DNA from: Moringa oleifera
Taxonomy: Eukaryota; Streptophyta; Magnoliopsida; Brassicales; Moringaceae
DNA length: 64,000 nucleotides
NCBI GenBank assembly: GCA_021397835.1
Contig: JAJFZO010000446.1
Span: forward strand, 1,736,001 to 1,800,000
Reading direction: 5' to 3'
Shown: positions 11,870-23,564 of the stretch, piece by piece
Numbering within the stretch: position 1 is the stretch's first letter
Layout: every line of letters starts with the position of its first letter
The notes under the pieces: model-generated
Seen by the model: the letters and a program-made list of their open reading frames with translations, nothing else
What the model was told of the DNA's origin: nothing
The model's database searches: none
Program-made: the position numbers and the translations under genes

Positions 11870-12240
11870 TTCACTGGCTTTCCCTTATCCCCCCTCAACC
11901 TGCCTTTGTTTAATCCTTTCCTCAGTCTCATTCTTTCTCTGCCCTGCCTGATTGCAGGCAAATGGTGTCACTGTGGACATGTTCGAAGGTATGTGCTATT
12001 TTCTTTGTTGCTGGATTTTAGAATAGTTCATGCCATTACCAATATAAACAGAGCTTAGTTATCTGTAAACAGAGCTTTGTTCTTAACCTGTGCTTTTCAT
12101 TCATGAAAAGCACATTGAGAAGATGGTGCCATGAGACTAATCCTGTTGGACAACTGGGTTAACAGGACAGCAACCCTGACCCTGCCTGAAAACTGGACCC
12201 TTTTGTATCGTTTGCTGCTGCACGCAGGCAATCCACAAGA
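11870..12240 (+). other. Captured host gene fragment with one short internal exon, gene not recognised
   Basis: A pyrimidine-rich tract ends TGATTGCAG, then a 31-base open segment at 11958-11988 (ANGVTVDMFEG) is followed by GTATGTGC. This is a convincing acceptor-exon-donor arrangement on the plus strand, opposite to the transposase. The segment is bounded by palindromic modules and repeated in CACTA-6 with its exon at 60767-60797. It could be another exon of quinolinate synthase or of a different gene; I cannot place it. The downstream part (12090-12230) may be a further exon or intron. Confidence 0.5.
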
Positions 12241-12243
12241 GTT

Positions 12244-12418
12244 ACTGGCAGAACTGGAATTTGGCAGAACTGGCAAAAGGCTTTCAGCGCCAGTTCTGTA
12301 AGAACAGAACTGGCAAAAGGCTTTCAACGCCAGTTCTGTAAGAACGAAACTGGTGTTGAAGTGCATATGGATGCTGGAATTTGGCAGAACTGGTAGAAGG
12401 CCTTCAACGCCAGCTCTG
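12244..12418. repeat. Palindromic module M2 of CACTA-2
   Basis: Repeated units of TTGGCAGAACTGGCAAAAGG and CTTTCAACGCCAGTTCTGTA alternate with partial complementary arms. The block directly abuts the first recognisable quinolinate synthase codon at 12419. The CACTA-6 version is at 61049-61186, with one fewer internal repeat. Confidence 0.75.
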
Positions 12419-13140
12419 GAATTTGTACCTGGAGTTGCTAGCGGGGAGGGATGTTCTATTCATGGTGGCTGTGCTTCCTGTCCATACATGAAGGTCAGTC
12501 TAGTCTGCCCTACTGCATCTCTCAAGTGGCATGCATCCATGAATACTCAAGTTGCACTTGTTAAATCCTTTTACCACATAGAGCATCGCAAGACTGCTTG
12601 CTGGCATGACCTTTAAGCTAATCTCTTGGACATGGTTGGCTCTGTGGTGTTACCTGCTTCTGCCTGTTTACTGTTACCCTTAAAGCTTAATTCCTCTATA
12701 GTCTTGTGAATGATCATCTGGCTGTGACAAACATCATCTATTTCATCTGTGATATGCTTTCCAATCAAATTTATGCATGAGTTTTGGCTGCTCATACTGT
12801 ATTTGGTTTGATATTGCAGATGAATTCTCTCAGCTCACTCCTAAAAGTCTGCCACAATCTGCCTGATGAGAAGAACATGCTTGTTGCTTATGAAGCAGAG
12901 CGATTCAAGTTACAGACACCTCAGGGGAAATCAATTGCAGATGTCGGATGTGAGCCAATACTGCACATGAGACACTTCCAGGTCAGCATCTTCAATTTCC
13001 TCCTAACAATGGAGGCATCATTCATCTTCTGATCCACTTTGTTTAAATCTGTATTTTAGGCCAAAAAGGAACTGCCAGAGAAACTGGTCTACCAGGTTCT
13101 TCATCCCTTCGACAATGGAAGATCAACTTCATCAAGTTAA
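12419..13140 (+). pseudogene. QS: Captured 3' end of quinolinate synthase (three exons), cargo of CACTA-2
   Basis: Quinolinate synthase makes quinolinate from iminoaspartate and dihydroxyacetone phosphate in plastid NAD synthesis. Exon 12419-12493 encodes EFVPGVASGEGCSIHGGC then ASCPYMK. Exon 12820-12981 starts MNSLSSLLKVCHNLPDEKN and ends CEPILHMRHFQ. Exon 13060-13140 encodes AKKELPEKLVYQVL... and the natural stop. Introns have GTCAGT...TTGCAG and GTCAGC...TTTTAG borders and all junctions are in phase. The Cys-rich GGCASCPYM and VGCEPILHM motifs match the C-terminal iron-sulfur region of plant NadA-type enzymes, as I recall the family. Only about 105 of roughly 700 residues are present, with no start, so no enzyme can be made. 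It runs antiparallel to the transposase. CACTA-6 holds the same piece with frames intact. Confidence 0.85.
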
Positions 13141-13412
13141 ACAATTTCAGCTAGTGCATCAACCAAGGGGCACTGCCAACTGGGAGTCCTTAAAATCATT
13201 TTGATATAAAATCTTAGCTCATACAGAGCGTGGTATGCTGCTGTTCTCTCCTGTTTGGATTAGCTTGAATGCTGTTCCCCAGTATAGGTGACTGTTAGAA
13301 TCACGGAGATGGAATGAAATTTAGTTCCAGTTGTTTCTGATGATGCTATATAGCTTTCTGTTGCTGCTGGAATGCATTAGGAAGATGACACATTGAGCAA
13401 CCACGAAGGATG

Positions 13413-13475
13413 ACCTTCAACGTCAGTTCTGTATAACTGGCGTTGAAGGTTACTGGCCTTCTGCCAGTTCTGCCA
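13413..13475. repeat. Palindromic module M3 of CACTA-2
   Basis: CCTTCAACGTCAGTTCTGTA is followed by TAACTGGCGTTGAAGG and CTTCTGCCAGTTCTGCC. It closes the quinolinate synthase block on its 3' side and leads into the right subterminal repeats. Confidence 0.8.
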
Positions 13476-13489
13476 ATTGATTCAATTAA

Positions 13490-13645
13490 ATGTTCTTTTA
13501 ACGTCAGTTCCAGTAGAACTGACGTTAAAAGTTTTACTTTTGATGACAGTTTTGAAATAACTGTCATCAAAAATGTTGATAAATCTTTTAATGACAGTTC
13601 TTTGAATAACTGTCATTAAATTGGTGTCAACTATTATAATTTTTG
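13490..13645. repeat. CACTA-2 right subterminal palindromes
   Basis: Three paired units are visible: CTTTTAACGTCAGTTC/GAACTGACGTTAAAAG, TTTTGATGACAGTT/AACTGTCATCAAAA and TTTTAATGACAGTT/AACTGTCATTAAA. The end follows (TTTTTGTAGTAGTG). CACTA-6 carries extra units before these. Confidence 0.85.
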
Positions 13646-13656
13646 TAGTAGTGATC

Positions 13657-16034
13657 TTAGTGTAATTAATAAACTGGAACCGCTGATGCAGCATGAGCTG
13701 TCAAATAAGATTCACATAACTAGACACATGTTAATGCTACTTTATAGTTTTTACTATCAACTATATGGAAGGATATACACCAATAATGATCATTCATCGT
13801 AATTTCTAAACATATGTAACCCAAAGACATGTTGCCAATTTGTACAATGAGCTAAATGGATATATGTTATACAACACAACTCTTTGTAAGAGAGATCATG
13901 AAATAATATATGTAAGTCACATAAAATATCCAAAAAATAACATAAATATTTCTACTGGTTTGGTTTTCCTAACCCCCCCATTTGAGGTCTTATTAGAATT
14001 CTCAACACTCTTCTTAATAAACCCATACTAATTTACTTAATGCTCTCATTAAATTAAGCTAATAACCGCTAGTAACAATATGGCTGGATGAAGTGTTATA
14101 AGGTAGAATTTTCTGGTTAGACATTAGTTTTACTCACCATAATGTTTGTTAAAGTTGCTTCGATATAACCTAAAGTTAAATCCAATACCTCATGAACATT
14201 TTCTTTATATACTAATGAGTAACTTTTAAGGCCTTCTACCACTAACTGCTAGCATTTTTGTCAAGATTACAAGCTATGTCAACTCACACTTACATATTAT
14301 CATACAGCTTTACACATCTTAATTAAACAAACAAGTGAACTCACATTGCATGAAGCTAATACATCTAATTCTTATGGTCCAAATTGATGAAACTACAAAT
14401 ACACTTATTATGTCATGAAGGGATAACATATCTAGAATCTCTGAACCATAGCATTTCGATATAATTGGAACGAACCTTTTTGTTAACTTACCACGGTACA
14501 TCATAACTACATCGGGTTATCCTTATGTTTGAAGACTAATCTAAATAGCAAACTTAAATCCTAAATCTTAAAGTTATGAAATATAATTAAGTTAGTTATA
14601 TCTTTTATAACGTAATAATTGGAATACCATAATGATTTTATTGATCTGAATTATATCTTAAGTTAAATTAGCAATATGTTATGAAATATAATTGAGTCAA
14701 TTAACATGTACTTGATTGTTCTTTGGCAGAATGAATTATTTGATCCCACAATCCCAAATATGCGGTTTGCAAACCCAATATGACATATTAAATTTTTTTA
14801 CAAGTGATTTCATATGCACCTCCATTGATATCTAGATGTTAACTTTCACGACGTAAAAAAAAGTATATCGAATCTTAATCCTATATTAATTTCCATTGAT
14901 TTAAATTTCCTAAGTTGAATTCTCATATGAGTTCCATTAGCTCAACAAAGAACTAAATAGAGGAAGTTAGAAGTAGAAAAGGCAAGAGAGTGTGCAATTA
15001 TTATTAAGAAAAAGGCAATCAAGAGGGAAAAATTAAGCTTAAGGAATATGTATTTAGAAACTTTATCTTTAATTTAATCATTCCAAATACTGGCTCTTGC
15101 TCAAATTCACCTTAAAATTATTCTTCACCCTTGTGTTTTCCATCTTGATTGGCTTTTTCTACATAATAATCTCATACTTTGTTGTCTTTTCATGTAAAAA
15201 CTTTAGCGATTATAATATGAATTGAAAACTCTAACACTAAAAGCATGCATTATTACATAATTAAGCTTAATTATTAACTCGAAATATACAAGGAGAAATA
15301 ATTTCAGATTTAGGTAAAATATCGGGATGACCCAATGTTCTTTTACATTAATTAGGAGACTTGATAACAAAGTTATCATAATGAACATGGCTATAAAATG
15401 AAAGTTATTACTCAACTAATTTCGTTAATTTTCATGTTAGTAGTAGCGTCATTTATGATCAATATAAATTTTCTCCCCTAATTTGTCTCTTCTCATTAAA
15501 CGGATTTATAATGTTCCATTTCTTATTAAAGGAGACATGTTTTTAGCCTGAACTACTTTAGGCTCACCTAAAGCAATACAAATTTTAAGCTAACAATTTC
15601 TCACATCGTATTTTTTCAATTACAAAATATTTATATTTACAATATTCATTATCTTCCTAACATTTGATTCAGGCTTAACATTAGATATGGTCACTTAATT
15701 CTTAAACAGTGATAATGTAGATGTAAATGTAACCACCTAATTGTTTGTTATGTCAAGTTAAGTTTAATTATAGTAAGTTTCCATTAAATCTAGACATTAT
15801 ATTCTTGATACTGAATATATGAAAGCTTATAAAACTACCCCAAGAGGGACTAAGTCAAAACACATAAAGAAGAAAAATGAAGCCCTTCGAAGATTATCTC
15901 TTGCTTTCATGGTTGATCATTAAATAAAAATTAAAGTAACAAGTTTGAAGGTAGGTTATATTGAATCAATCACATCTAGCAACAAAATGGCTAGATTTTT
16001 ATCCCGAGTTAGTTATGTTTAATATCTCATGTCC
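13657..16034. other. AT-rich intergenic DNA, no gene seen
   Basis: No open frame has family resemblance. Words such as TTATGAAATATAATTAAG (14575, 14680) recur in other spacers of the window (20490, 42980, 54090), so this is probably old repeat-derived DNA. No transposon terminus or RNA gene is evident. Confidence 0.45.
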
Positions 16035-16425
16035 CACTCATAGAAAAACATTGTATGAAGGCATTAACTACGAGATGTAATTGCTCATACTGTGCTTTAG
16101 TAAGGTCCTGCACAATTGTTAAATATGATTGTCTTTGGAATCTACATAATGTTGTGAGTAATCACATGCTAAATAGTGAGAATAATAAAATTTAAAATAA
16201 TTATGGCCTGTATCAAAGGTCACTTTATAATAATTGGACTAAACCAATTATTAGTTGAATTTACCAATAATGTAATTTCATTAGGGAACTCATATGTGGT
16301 TGAATTAATGGTATATTAGGCTCCTAATCTTCACATTAATAGATCATTATAAATTATTGTTTCCCAAGAAGATTTGAAATATATTGGGCATTATCAAAAT
16401 ACTTAATATTAGTACTTTAACTATT
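16035..16425. repeat. Inverted segmental duplicate of 47985-48340
   Basis: The reverse complement of 48340-47985 follows this segment closely, for example TTGTATGAAGGCATTAACTA against TTGTATGAGGGCATTAACTA, and AATTGGACTAAACCAATT in both. The match stops at 16425, where CACTA-3 begins, and resumes at 17714 against 43850. Confidence 0.8.
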
Positions 16426-17713
16426 TTTTTCAGGCGCGGGGGTTGGGTCGTGAGCCTACAGCAATAGAGTTTCTTAAACAGACTCACATTAAGAAATCTA
16501 ATCTTGATGAATTCATAGATGAGGGATCCAAAAAATAAATATAATTATATATTTTTTGTTTCACTATTCCATTCAACTAATAAGTTAACAAAGTGCTTTA
16601 TTTATTATAGGAACGGTTTGAAGAGTTGGTTGCCACAACTTCTTAGCCATATGAAGGATCTTTAAATAAGCTTGTGGTAGACTATAGTAAGTTTTACTAT
16701 GAGGCAGTAGGTGGAGAGAAAAAGTGTTTAGTGTATGGGCTTGAAAGCCAAGCTCTATCATGGTATTCAGGTGGCAGCTCTAGTAGTGGATGCCCTGTGA
16801 TGACGTAGTTATGCAGGATATGCGCTCTCAGATGAAGGCTATGGAAAAGCACATAGAGCTAGAGCATAAGTCTATGGAAGAGCGTATGGAGGAGGAGCGT
16901 AAGGTGAGGGAACATGATTGCAGATGCTTTGAGACCAAATTGCAAGAGCACTTATAGGCATAGGTTGATATGAATGAGCACATCCAAAGAATAAAGATTC
17001 TCCTTCTAGGAAGTAGGCCCCCAACATCGCCTAATAATTAGTTGTAATTTCTTATATGAATATTGTATTTCATGAGAACATAATATATGATCTTGTATTT
17101 ATTATGTTTTATGAATTTTAGTTTATTTTATTTTTGTTTAGTTATATTTAAATTATTATTTATAAAAATTAATTATATTAATGACAGATCTATTAGTCAT
17201 TAATCAATTTATAGTGAAGCCTCCAAGTTTAACGATCGATTCTTATCATCATTAAAATAGTGACAAATATTATTATGTCACTAAACTAACGATAAATAAG
17301 AATCAGTCGCTAAAGTAGCGATGGATATTATTCTGTTGCCATTTTAGTGACAGATGTAAATCAATGATTAATATAACGAGCAATAAGTATCCATCACTAC
17401 TTTAGTGACAAATAAGAATTTGTCACTATTTATTGACAGACTGGTATCAATAACTAAAATAGTAACAGACCTGTATCTGTTGCTAATCTAGCATTAATAC
17501 GTGTTGTTAGTTTAACTTCAGATCTTTATTGGTCTCTGATATATCGCTAATTAGTAACAAATATAAAATTCAGTCATTAGTTTTTCTCTCGACAATAATT
17601 TTAACTACTAATTTTATCTGTCATTAATCTATCGCTAAAAAATTTATGACAGATTGTGTCAATTTAACAATGAATTTATCGATCACTAAATCTTTTTTTT
17701 TTTTTTTGTAATG
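16426..17713 (+). mobile_element. CACTA-3: decayed right-hand fragment of a CACTA element
   Basis: It holds a Transposase_24-like pseudogene followed by about 550 bp of short repeats such as TAGCGATGGATATT, GTGACAAATATT and TAGTGACAGAT. It ends ...TTTTTTTTTGTAATG at 17713, a degraded TTGTAGTG. No left terminus is present. The element occupies a gap in an inverted-duplication alignment: the flanks match positions about 4.1 kb apart in the other copy. Arm DNA was therefore lost here, or gained there. Confidence 0.65.
16432..17039 (+). pseudogene. Transposase_24-like (Ptta/En/Spm) protein remnant
   Basis: After a TTTTTTTCAG acceptor, an exon reads ARGLGREPTAIEFLKQTHIK, continuing to FIDEGSKK. 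A second exon begins after TTATTATAG at about 16612: ERFEELVATTS, stop, then YYEAVGGEKKCLVYGLESQA. This VGG-K-VYGL-SQ signature is typical of the accessory protein of plant CACTA elements. A shifted frame then gives a charged coiled-coil stretch (MQDMRSQMKAMEKHIELEHK...). An in-frame TAG, a frameshift and a missing N-terminal part show it is dead. Confidence 0.7.
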
Positions 17714-18540
17714 GTTTAAGGTATCTATATCATTTTGCTCTTGATTAGTGGTGAAATGAAATAAACTAAATTGACTTTAAAGGAGAGATTTGACACCATA
17801 ATTGTAGATTATTAGAGACCAATTAATTAATTGGGATAAAGAAGCTATAATTGACTTGTAGAATTGAAAGTCAACTAGTCCAATATCATGAAGCTAACAT
17901 TGGATTTGTTATGCCTTAAGTAATAATAATTCCTTTAGATTTTAGGGCCATCATTCATAGTAATAGAAATTAACCTATTAGATAACTTCGTTCCTCACAC
18001 ATTATCGAGACAAATGATAAATCAATAATATGACTAAACAAAATGCCTAGTTCGTTTTTACCAATCAAACTTGAACACTTATCTTAGTCATATTTTTTCT
18101 ATTATTATTGTATGACCTATTTTGTTGCTTTCATTTGGTAGAAAAAAAATCCATAGGACATGTAAATAAATAAGTGCTTGTTTCTTTTTCCATGTAGAAA
18201 ACAAATATAAATAGGTAGACAATTCTTTGACACTTTTTGCAATTCAGTTAATTGAGTTCTCATACATTAAATATTATTCAAATAAAATATCTTTAAATTA
18301 ATCTAGCCATCTAGCATAATTATAGGCCATGCATCAATAATAATGGAAAAAATGAAATAAGATGAATGACATAGGAAATGTTAGTTTATGAAATGCGTAA
18401 AATCAGGTTAATGATAAGAATTGCTTAAACTTCATAAAATTAAACTATTGGTAGAGGATCATAATAATATTGAATGTTAACAACCATATGACTCCAGAAG
18501 AATCTTAATTATTAACTACTAAGCTCAATAATTGATTCTA
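17714..18540. repeat. Inverted segmental duplicate of 43040-43850
   Basis: The reverse complement of 43850-43040 aligns along the whole stretch. Examples are the shared CATGAAGCTAACATTGGA and a near-identical AATTAAACTATTGGTAGA(G/A)GATCAT. It is non-coding spacer, part of the larger 16035-20690 versus 48340-42780 inverted duplication. Confidence 0.8.
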
Positions 18541-20159
18541 ATGCAAGCAAAGCTATTTATTCAACTTGCTTGGATGTGTGCCATTAAAATATTAATTAAA
18601 TCATGTATCATGAAAATCTAATATTGAAGGCAATAATGAAACCTTTGAGAAGAAAACAAATAGTTTATTAAGTCTAATTAAATATTAAGCCTAAGTAATT
18701 TTTAGGTGAAATTAAACTATATATAGTGTATTATGTTAACAAAAATTTAGTTTTTTTAATTATGTTGGATCATATTGTCTAATTATTTTATGTGTTTATA
18801 ATCAACAACATGAGATTAGAGCTCAATCCTTTTGTAATATACTATTTTTGTATTAGTTATGGTACTTGTAAAGGTAAAGTAAAATTAAATATTTTTCAAA
18901 TTATCTTTTATTAAGGTTCTTTGCTTGTTCTCTATCATTTAGTAGTGGTGTCTACAATTATTATTTTAATTTACATAAGCTGATTACCTTTCATTAGCTT
19001 TTACTAATCAATTCTAACATTAGAAATGTTGGTGATATACTCATAATGATATGTATGGTACCATACCGAATGATTACAACAAATCATGCAACTAATAAGG
19101 ATTGTATTGGCTAGAAAATCATAGTTTAAATTAACACCTTTGCAAAGCCATTCGTGGTGTTGATTATATTTACCTACTAGTACTAAAGAATAAATTATGT
19201 GCATTATTATTATATCTTTTGTGATACATGTTTCCTTATCATTTCCTTGTTATTTGCTGAAGAAATTTACAAATATGATGTTCATTTCAATCTAGATCAA
19301 GGACATAATTATCTTAAATTTAAGTCCAAGACTTAATCATCAGTTCTTATATGAGAGTCAGATTCAAAATTAGAGGATTCAAAGGAAGAAACGAGTCCAA
19401 ATTATTGAGGTCACAAGTATGATATTTTAATAAATAGAACCGTAACATATAACTCATTGTGTTTAATAAACTTCATCGATTATTGTCATTCACGACATTT
19501 AGTGTAAATATATATGCTTTTAAGGTAAATTTGCTCAATAAGCTTTGCTTTTAAGGGGGTTATGGTCTGTTTTATGCAATTATGAGGATTAGTTTATGAA
19601 ATAGTGATATCAATGGCTTGATCAAATATTTAGAGTTTAATAGATGTAATTTTAGTTTACTAAGCTAAACTTAAATGGAAAGCTTGAAATATAATTAAGC
19701 TTAACTTTGATTATGACTTCACTGTGAAGTCAGTAAGCTTTAAGCATGAGGCTTCAGTTGAAAACATTGGGATAGCTTCCATGGGCTATTAGCCCAAGTT
19801 GTAAGGAGGCTAAATGCAAGGGGTGAAAGCAGAGCATGGAGCCAAGAAGCCCATAGAAAGATATCTCAACCATGTGGAAAGTTAAGCCCTAATTCTCTCA
19901 TTTGATATACCTCTAAAACTCTAGTGGCATTTGGAGAGAATGATATCTTAATCTTATGTGGTGATATTTTGGATTAAGCATGAACTTGGGATGAAAAAAT
20001 AAGATATGCAATTATGCTAACTATGATGCGTTTAGATGAATACTATTTGAAATCTGACCTACACATGATTTAATTTCCAATATTTTAAATAAAAATTATT
20101 CGTGCACATCATTTATTAACAATTTCGCCATGTACATAACTTTTCATTACATTTGAATT
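18541..20159. other. AT-rich DNA inserted in the inverted duplicate, no gene seen
   Basis: Alignment with the 43-kb arm is lost at about 18540 and resumes at about 20480, so this block plus the gypsy scrap is extra in this copy. Around 19690-19770 (GACTTCACTGTGAAGTCAGTAAGC, AAGCATGAGGCTTCAGTTGAA) it resembles 50855-50915. I cannot define long terminal repeats. Confidence 0.45.
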
Positions 20160-20475
20160 ATTTGTATCAAGGGTTTAAAGAATTAAAGGGTCAATTGATC
20201 TTTAGGTGATATTATCGTATCACTTAATTTTAAAAATAGATAATTTACTTGATCAATTGTATGGTGCATCCATTTTCTCAAAAGTTGATTTCAGAAGTGG
20301 TTACCATCAAATTAAGATAAGGCTTATAAATGAATGAAAGATAGTATTTAAAACTAAGGATGGTTTATATGAATAGTTGGTTTTGCCATTTGGACTAGCT
20401 AATGCACCTAGTACTTTTTTGTGATTTATGTATCAAAAGATCATAGAACACCATCTGAAGTATGTGTAATAATAC
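20160..20475 (+). mobile_element. Ty3/gypsy retrotransposon reverse transcriptase fragment
   Basis: The plus strand reads [20 protein letters not shown], then GYHQIKIRL, then LVLPFGLANAPSTF. These are the palm and fingers motifs just before the catalytic block of Ty3/gypsy reverse transcriptase. At least three in-frame stops are present, the sequence just upstream is internally deleted, and the catalytic aspartate motif is missing because homology ends at the duplication border near 20475. No flanking terminal repeats are recognisable. A dead scrap. Confidence 0.8.
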
Positions 20476-20479
20476 TCAA

Positions 20480-20690
20480 TTATATTTCATAACATCCATA
20501 GTTCATGAATTTTAAGGTTAATATAAAATCTTATCTTAAAAATCATGCCCTACATATAGTCTAGTGATTTACAGCTCCCAATTGTTAAATTATGATTGCT
20601 AAAATTGGTACAATTGAATGAAAATGAGAGGTTGCGAGTGTTGATAATTCAACTAACATTAAAAATGGTTAATTAATGATAATGTTGGGA
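20480..20690. repeat. Inverted segmental duplicate of 42780-43020
   Basis: The reverse complement of 43020-42780 aligns here (AATTATATTTCATAACATCCAT in both; TTGATAATTCAAC-AACATTA). The same sequence also closes the direct repeat at 54065-54125, making three copies in two orientations. Confidence 0.75.
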
Positions 20691-23564
20691 TACTAGCATA
20701 AAAGTAACCCTAATATGAAAAAGAAATCTGCTTTGAAAAAGTTGTGCTTCAATTATAATTATGACTTATGTTAATCCTAACTTAATATTTTTATATAGAT
20801 GTCTAGGTAAATAACAAAAAGTTATTTCTTTAAAATTCTTAATCATTTCTTTTACCAAGGAATAGTATTTTACTAATTCCTATAGTCATCCAAGAACCTT
20901 TCAATTGATATATCACCAGAGCTGATCAATTACAAACATTATCATATGGTTACTCTCTTGTTGATAGTTGTTCATAAACCCATGATACATGCTTCATATT
21001 CTACTATATCGATAGTTGAGATAAAATCCAATTGTGTCATAAAATGGACAATATTATCTTAGTGGAGATTTGAGAACTAGCCCAATGCTATGTCCGAGTA
21101 TACTAGAGGCTTTTTCAAAATACATTTAACTTAATTGTATCTATGATTTTATATTAATGTTAAGTCTAATTACTTGAGCTAAAAATTAATCCACAAAGAT
21201 ATATGGAGTGATTTACTTAAGGTTCAATGGAATGATAATCTATTTTAGGGATCAGTAAAGTGTTGTTTTGATAAGGAAAAATATCGATTAGCCACATTAA
21301 TGTTGCCCACTCTATTTTCATTATTTTTCCCATTTAAAAATCTTAATATTTGAAATGACATAAATGCGAAATAATTAAGACTCTCAATAATACATTGGGT
21401 TACTTAATTATATTTCAATTATACAATCAATCACATTGATGATCGAAGCTTGATATGATCATTACTAAATAAAGAAGAGAAAAGCATAAGGTAAAGAGAT
21501 TGGATTCAACAAATACTGAGTTGGGTCCTTAATTTAAACAAATAATTAAACATAAGAACAAATTGGGCCTAAGATATAATTACGTGGTTATAGGTGTTAA
21601 TCAATTATTCCAACATGAGTAGTGCACTCAACCTAGTTATAGTTTATATATGGGGATCCTATATATGACGTGTGAACACTAAGCTTATGATCCTTAAATG
21701 GTCTTAAATCTTTAGATAAATCATGTGATAACTAATAATAATTTGTTCTTCTATTACTATATGATTTATCATAATGTTATGCATTTATCTTTGCCAAATA
21801 TGGTAAAGTAAAGAAAAATAAATGCATTACAAATTCATAATTCTAAAGTTATGAATTGAATTTTAAAAATTAAACAATTCGAAGGAATTAATGTAATAAA
21901 ATTTCTTCAACACATGTACACTATTTTGATAGTAATATTTAACTAATTATGGTTGATATATAGGAAATAATAGTTAACAAATGATTTGTTATATCATTTA
22001 TTACCATCCAAATGTAACAGATGGTAAATAATGCACTTCTTGAGTAAGAATGATATTTTTGTAGAAGTAATTATCCATGAGATGGTGTAATTATGTTGAA
22101 GAAAACAAAATATGGTTGTAGGATCAAGCCATATAAATTGCTTAAAATATAGCAACTAAATTACTAAATAAAAATATTTAACTACAAAACTATATGTAAG
22201 GATATTAATTATATGAAATTATTAGGTCTATTAAACTCTCGTTTGTTTAAGGCCATGAGAAATATAACGATATGTAGTAATTAAATCTTAGACTTAACTA
22301 ATTATTAATATATAAGTAGTATATGAATTTTTTGTATTTAAACACTAGCTCAAATTAAATGGTTGGTTGTACAAAAATAATAGAGTAAATAATTTAAAGA
22401 CTTAAATCCACATGGCTATTCCCAGATTAAAAAAAAAAATGGTTTAGCACAAAGAAGGATGTGAACCGATTACAACGTTTGATTGTACTATTTACGTGTA
22501 TTTCAAGCCAAATGCTTGAAACACATATCCGTCCATGGAATATAATTTCAAGATATCAAATCGATAGAAATTAAAACACATGTCTACTGAGTTAGCAAAG
22601 ATGCATTCGAAATTAGATTAACATGTAAGAGTAATTATAGGGTTTAATAAGCAAAATATTAAATGATATTCATGACATAATAATAGAATAATTTAGCTTA
22701 TTGAATATGAAGGGTGCATATTCTATTAGCTATACGTTTATAGAGTCATAATAGGGAATGATGACGATTAATATAATAGATATTTTTTATATTTGGTAAA
22801 TGATATCCATTGGCTAGTGATGGTTTGGAAATATGGCTTTGTTTGCTTTTAGTAACCGATTTAAAATATTGAAAAGTATTTTTCTACTTTGTTGACATGT
22901 TTACAATGTTAAACACTGTAGATCATGTTTGATTGAAACCTAAGGATCTATAATTCACTTGTTATTTGTAATCTAGATTTACATTCCATTGACTAAATAA
23001 TAAATGAGTGAATTATTCAGGGTTATCCTTGCTTTATCCACCAACTTGATGGTTTATATTTGGGGACGCAGCATGAATCCGATAAGATATTTGCTATACA
23101 GCACGACTAAGAAATTTTTAGGTTTAATACTATTGCGAAACTAATTGTTTATCTAGGCGGATGGTGAAATGAACAACGTTATGTTTTTCGTATTAATGCA
23201 ATAACAAATACTAGTTTCTTGCTATGATTTTGTTCTCAGCCCTAGAATAATAGGGTCTTAGGTTTAAGGTTTAACAAAAATCTCAAAAGTTTATCAAATA
23301 AATGACTAGGAAATAACCAATAATAACCTAGCTAGAGAAAGAATCCTTAGAGATGTAGAAAACATACAAGTAATTACCTATTTCTCATGATTAATTATTA
23401 GCAATAGTGGCTTAGAGGACTTATTGCATGTATGTTGCAATAATAAAATTTATCACTCTAATTTTTTTAGGTATCTTTCAGTGTGTATTTTAAAAATCTG
23501 AACTATTTTATTTTATAACAAGTTAGTAACCAATTATGTGCGAAAACCAATGCATGGCTTAATA
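20691..23564. other. AT-rich intergenic DNA, no gene seen
   Basis: No recognisable coding or RNA gene. A short stretch at 22553-22585 (GATATCAAATCGATAGAAATTAAAACACATGT region) matches the reverse complement of 45120-45155, a possible trace of the inverted duplication. Confidence 0.45.

Larger units (their letters stand above)
8874..13653 (-). mobile_element. CACTA-2: complete-ended CACTA transposon, target duplication ATC
   Basis: It begins CACTACTACAAATAAAAG at 8874 and ends ATTTTTGTAGTAGTG at 13653. The flanking triplets 8871-8873 and 13654-13656 are both ATC, the 3-bp duplication typical of CACTA elements. Contents: left subterminal repeats, a broken minus-strand TNP2 gene, an AT-rich tract, a tandem repeat, captured host gene pieces, right subterminal repeats. 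It is the same family as CACTA-6, sharing ends, transposase and cargo, but is about 950 bp shorter because of deletions and one fewer tandem unit. With both transposase domains broken it should be non-autonomous. Confidence 0.95.

Noticed and set aside
12784..13032. A separate 82-residue protein starting MAAHTVFGL
   Set aside because: The first residues and the tail are intron sequence read through. The real unit is the internal quinolinate synthase exon 12820-12981.
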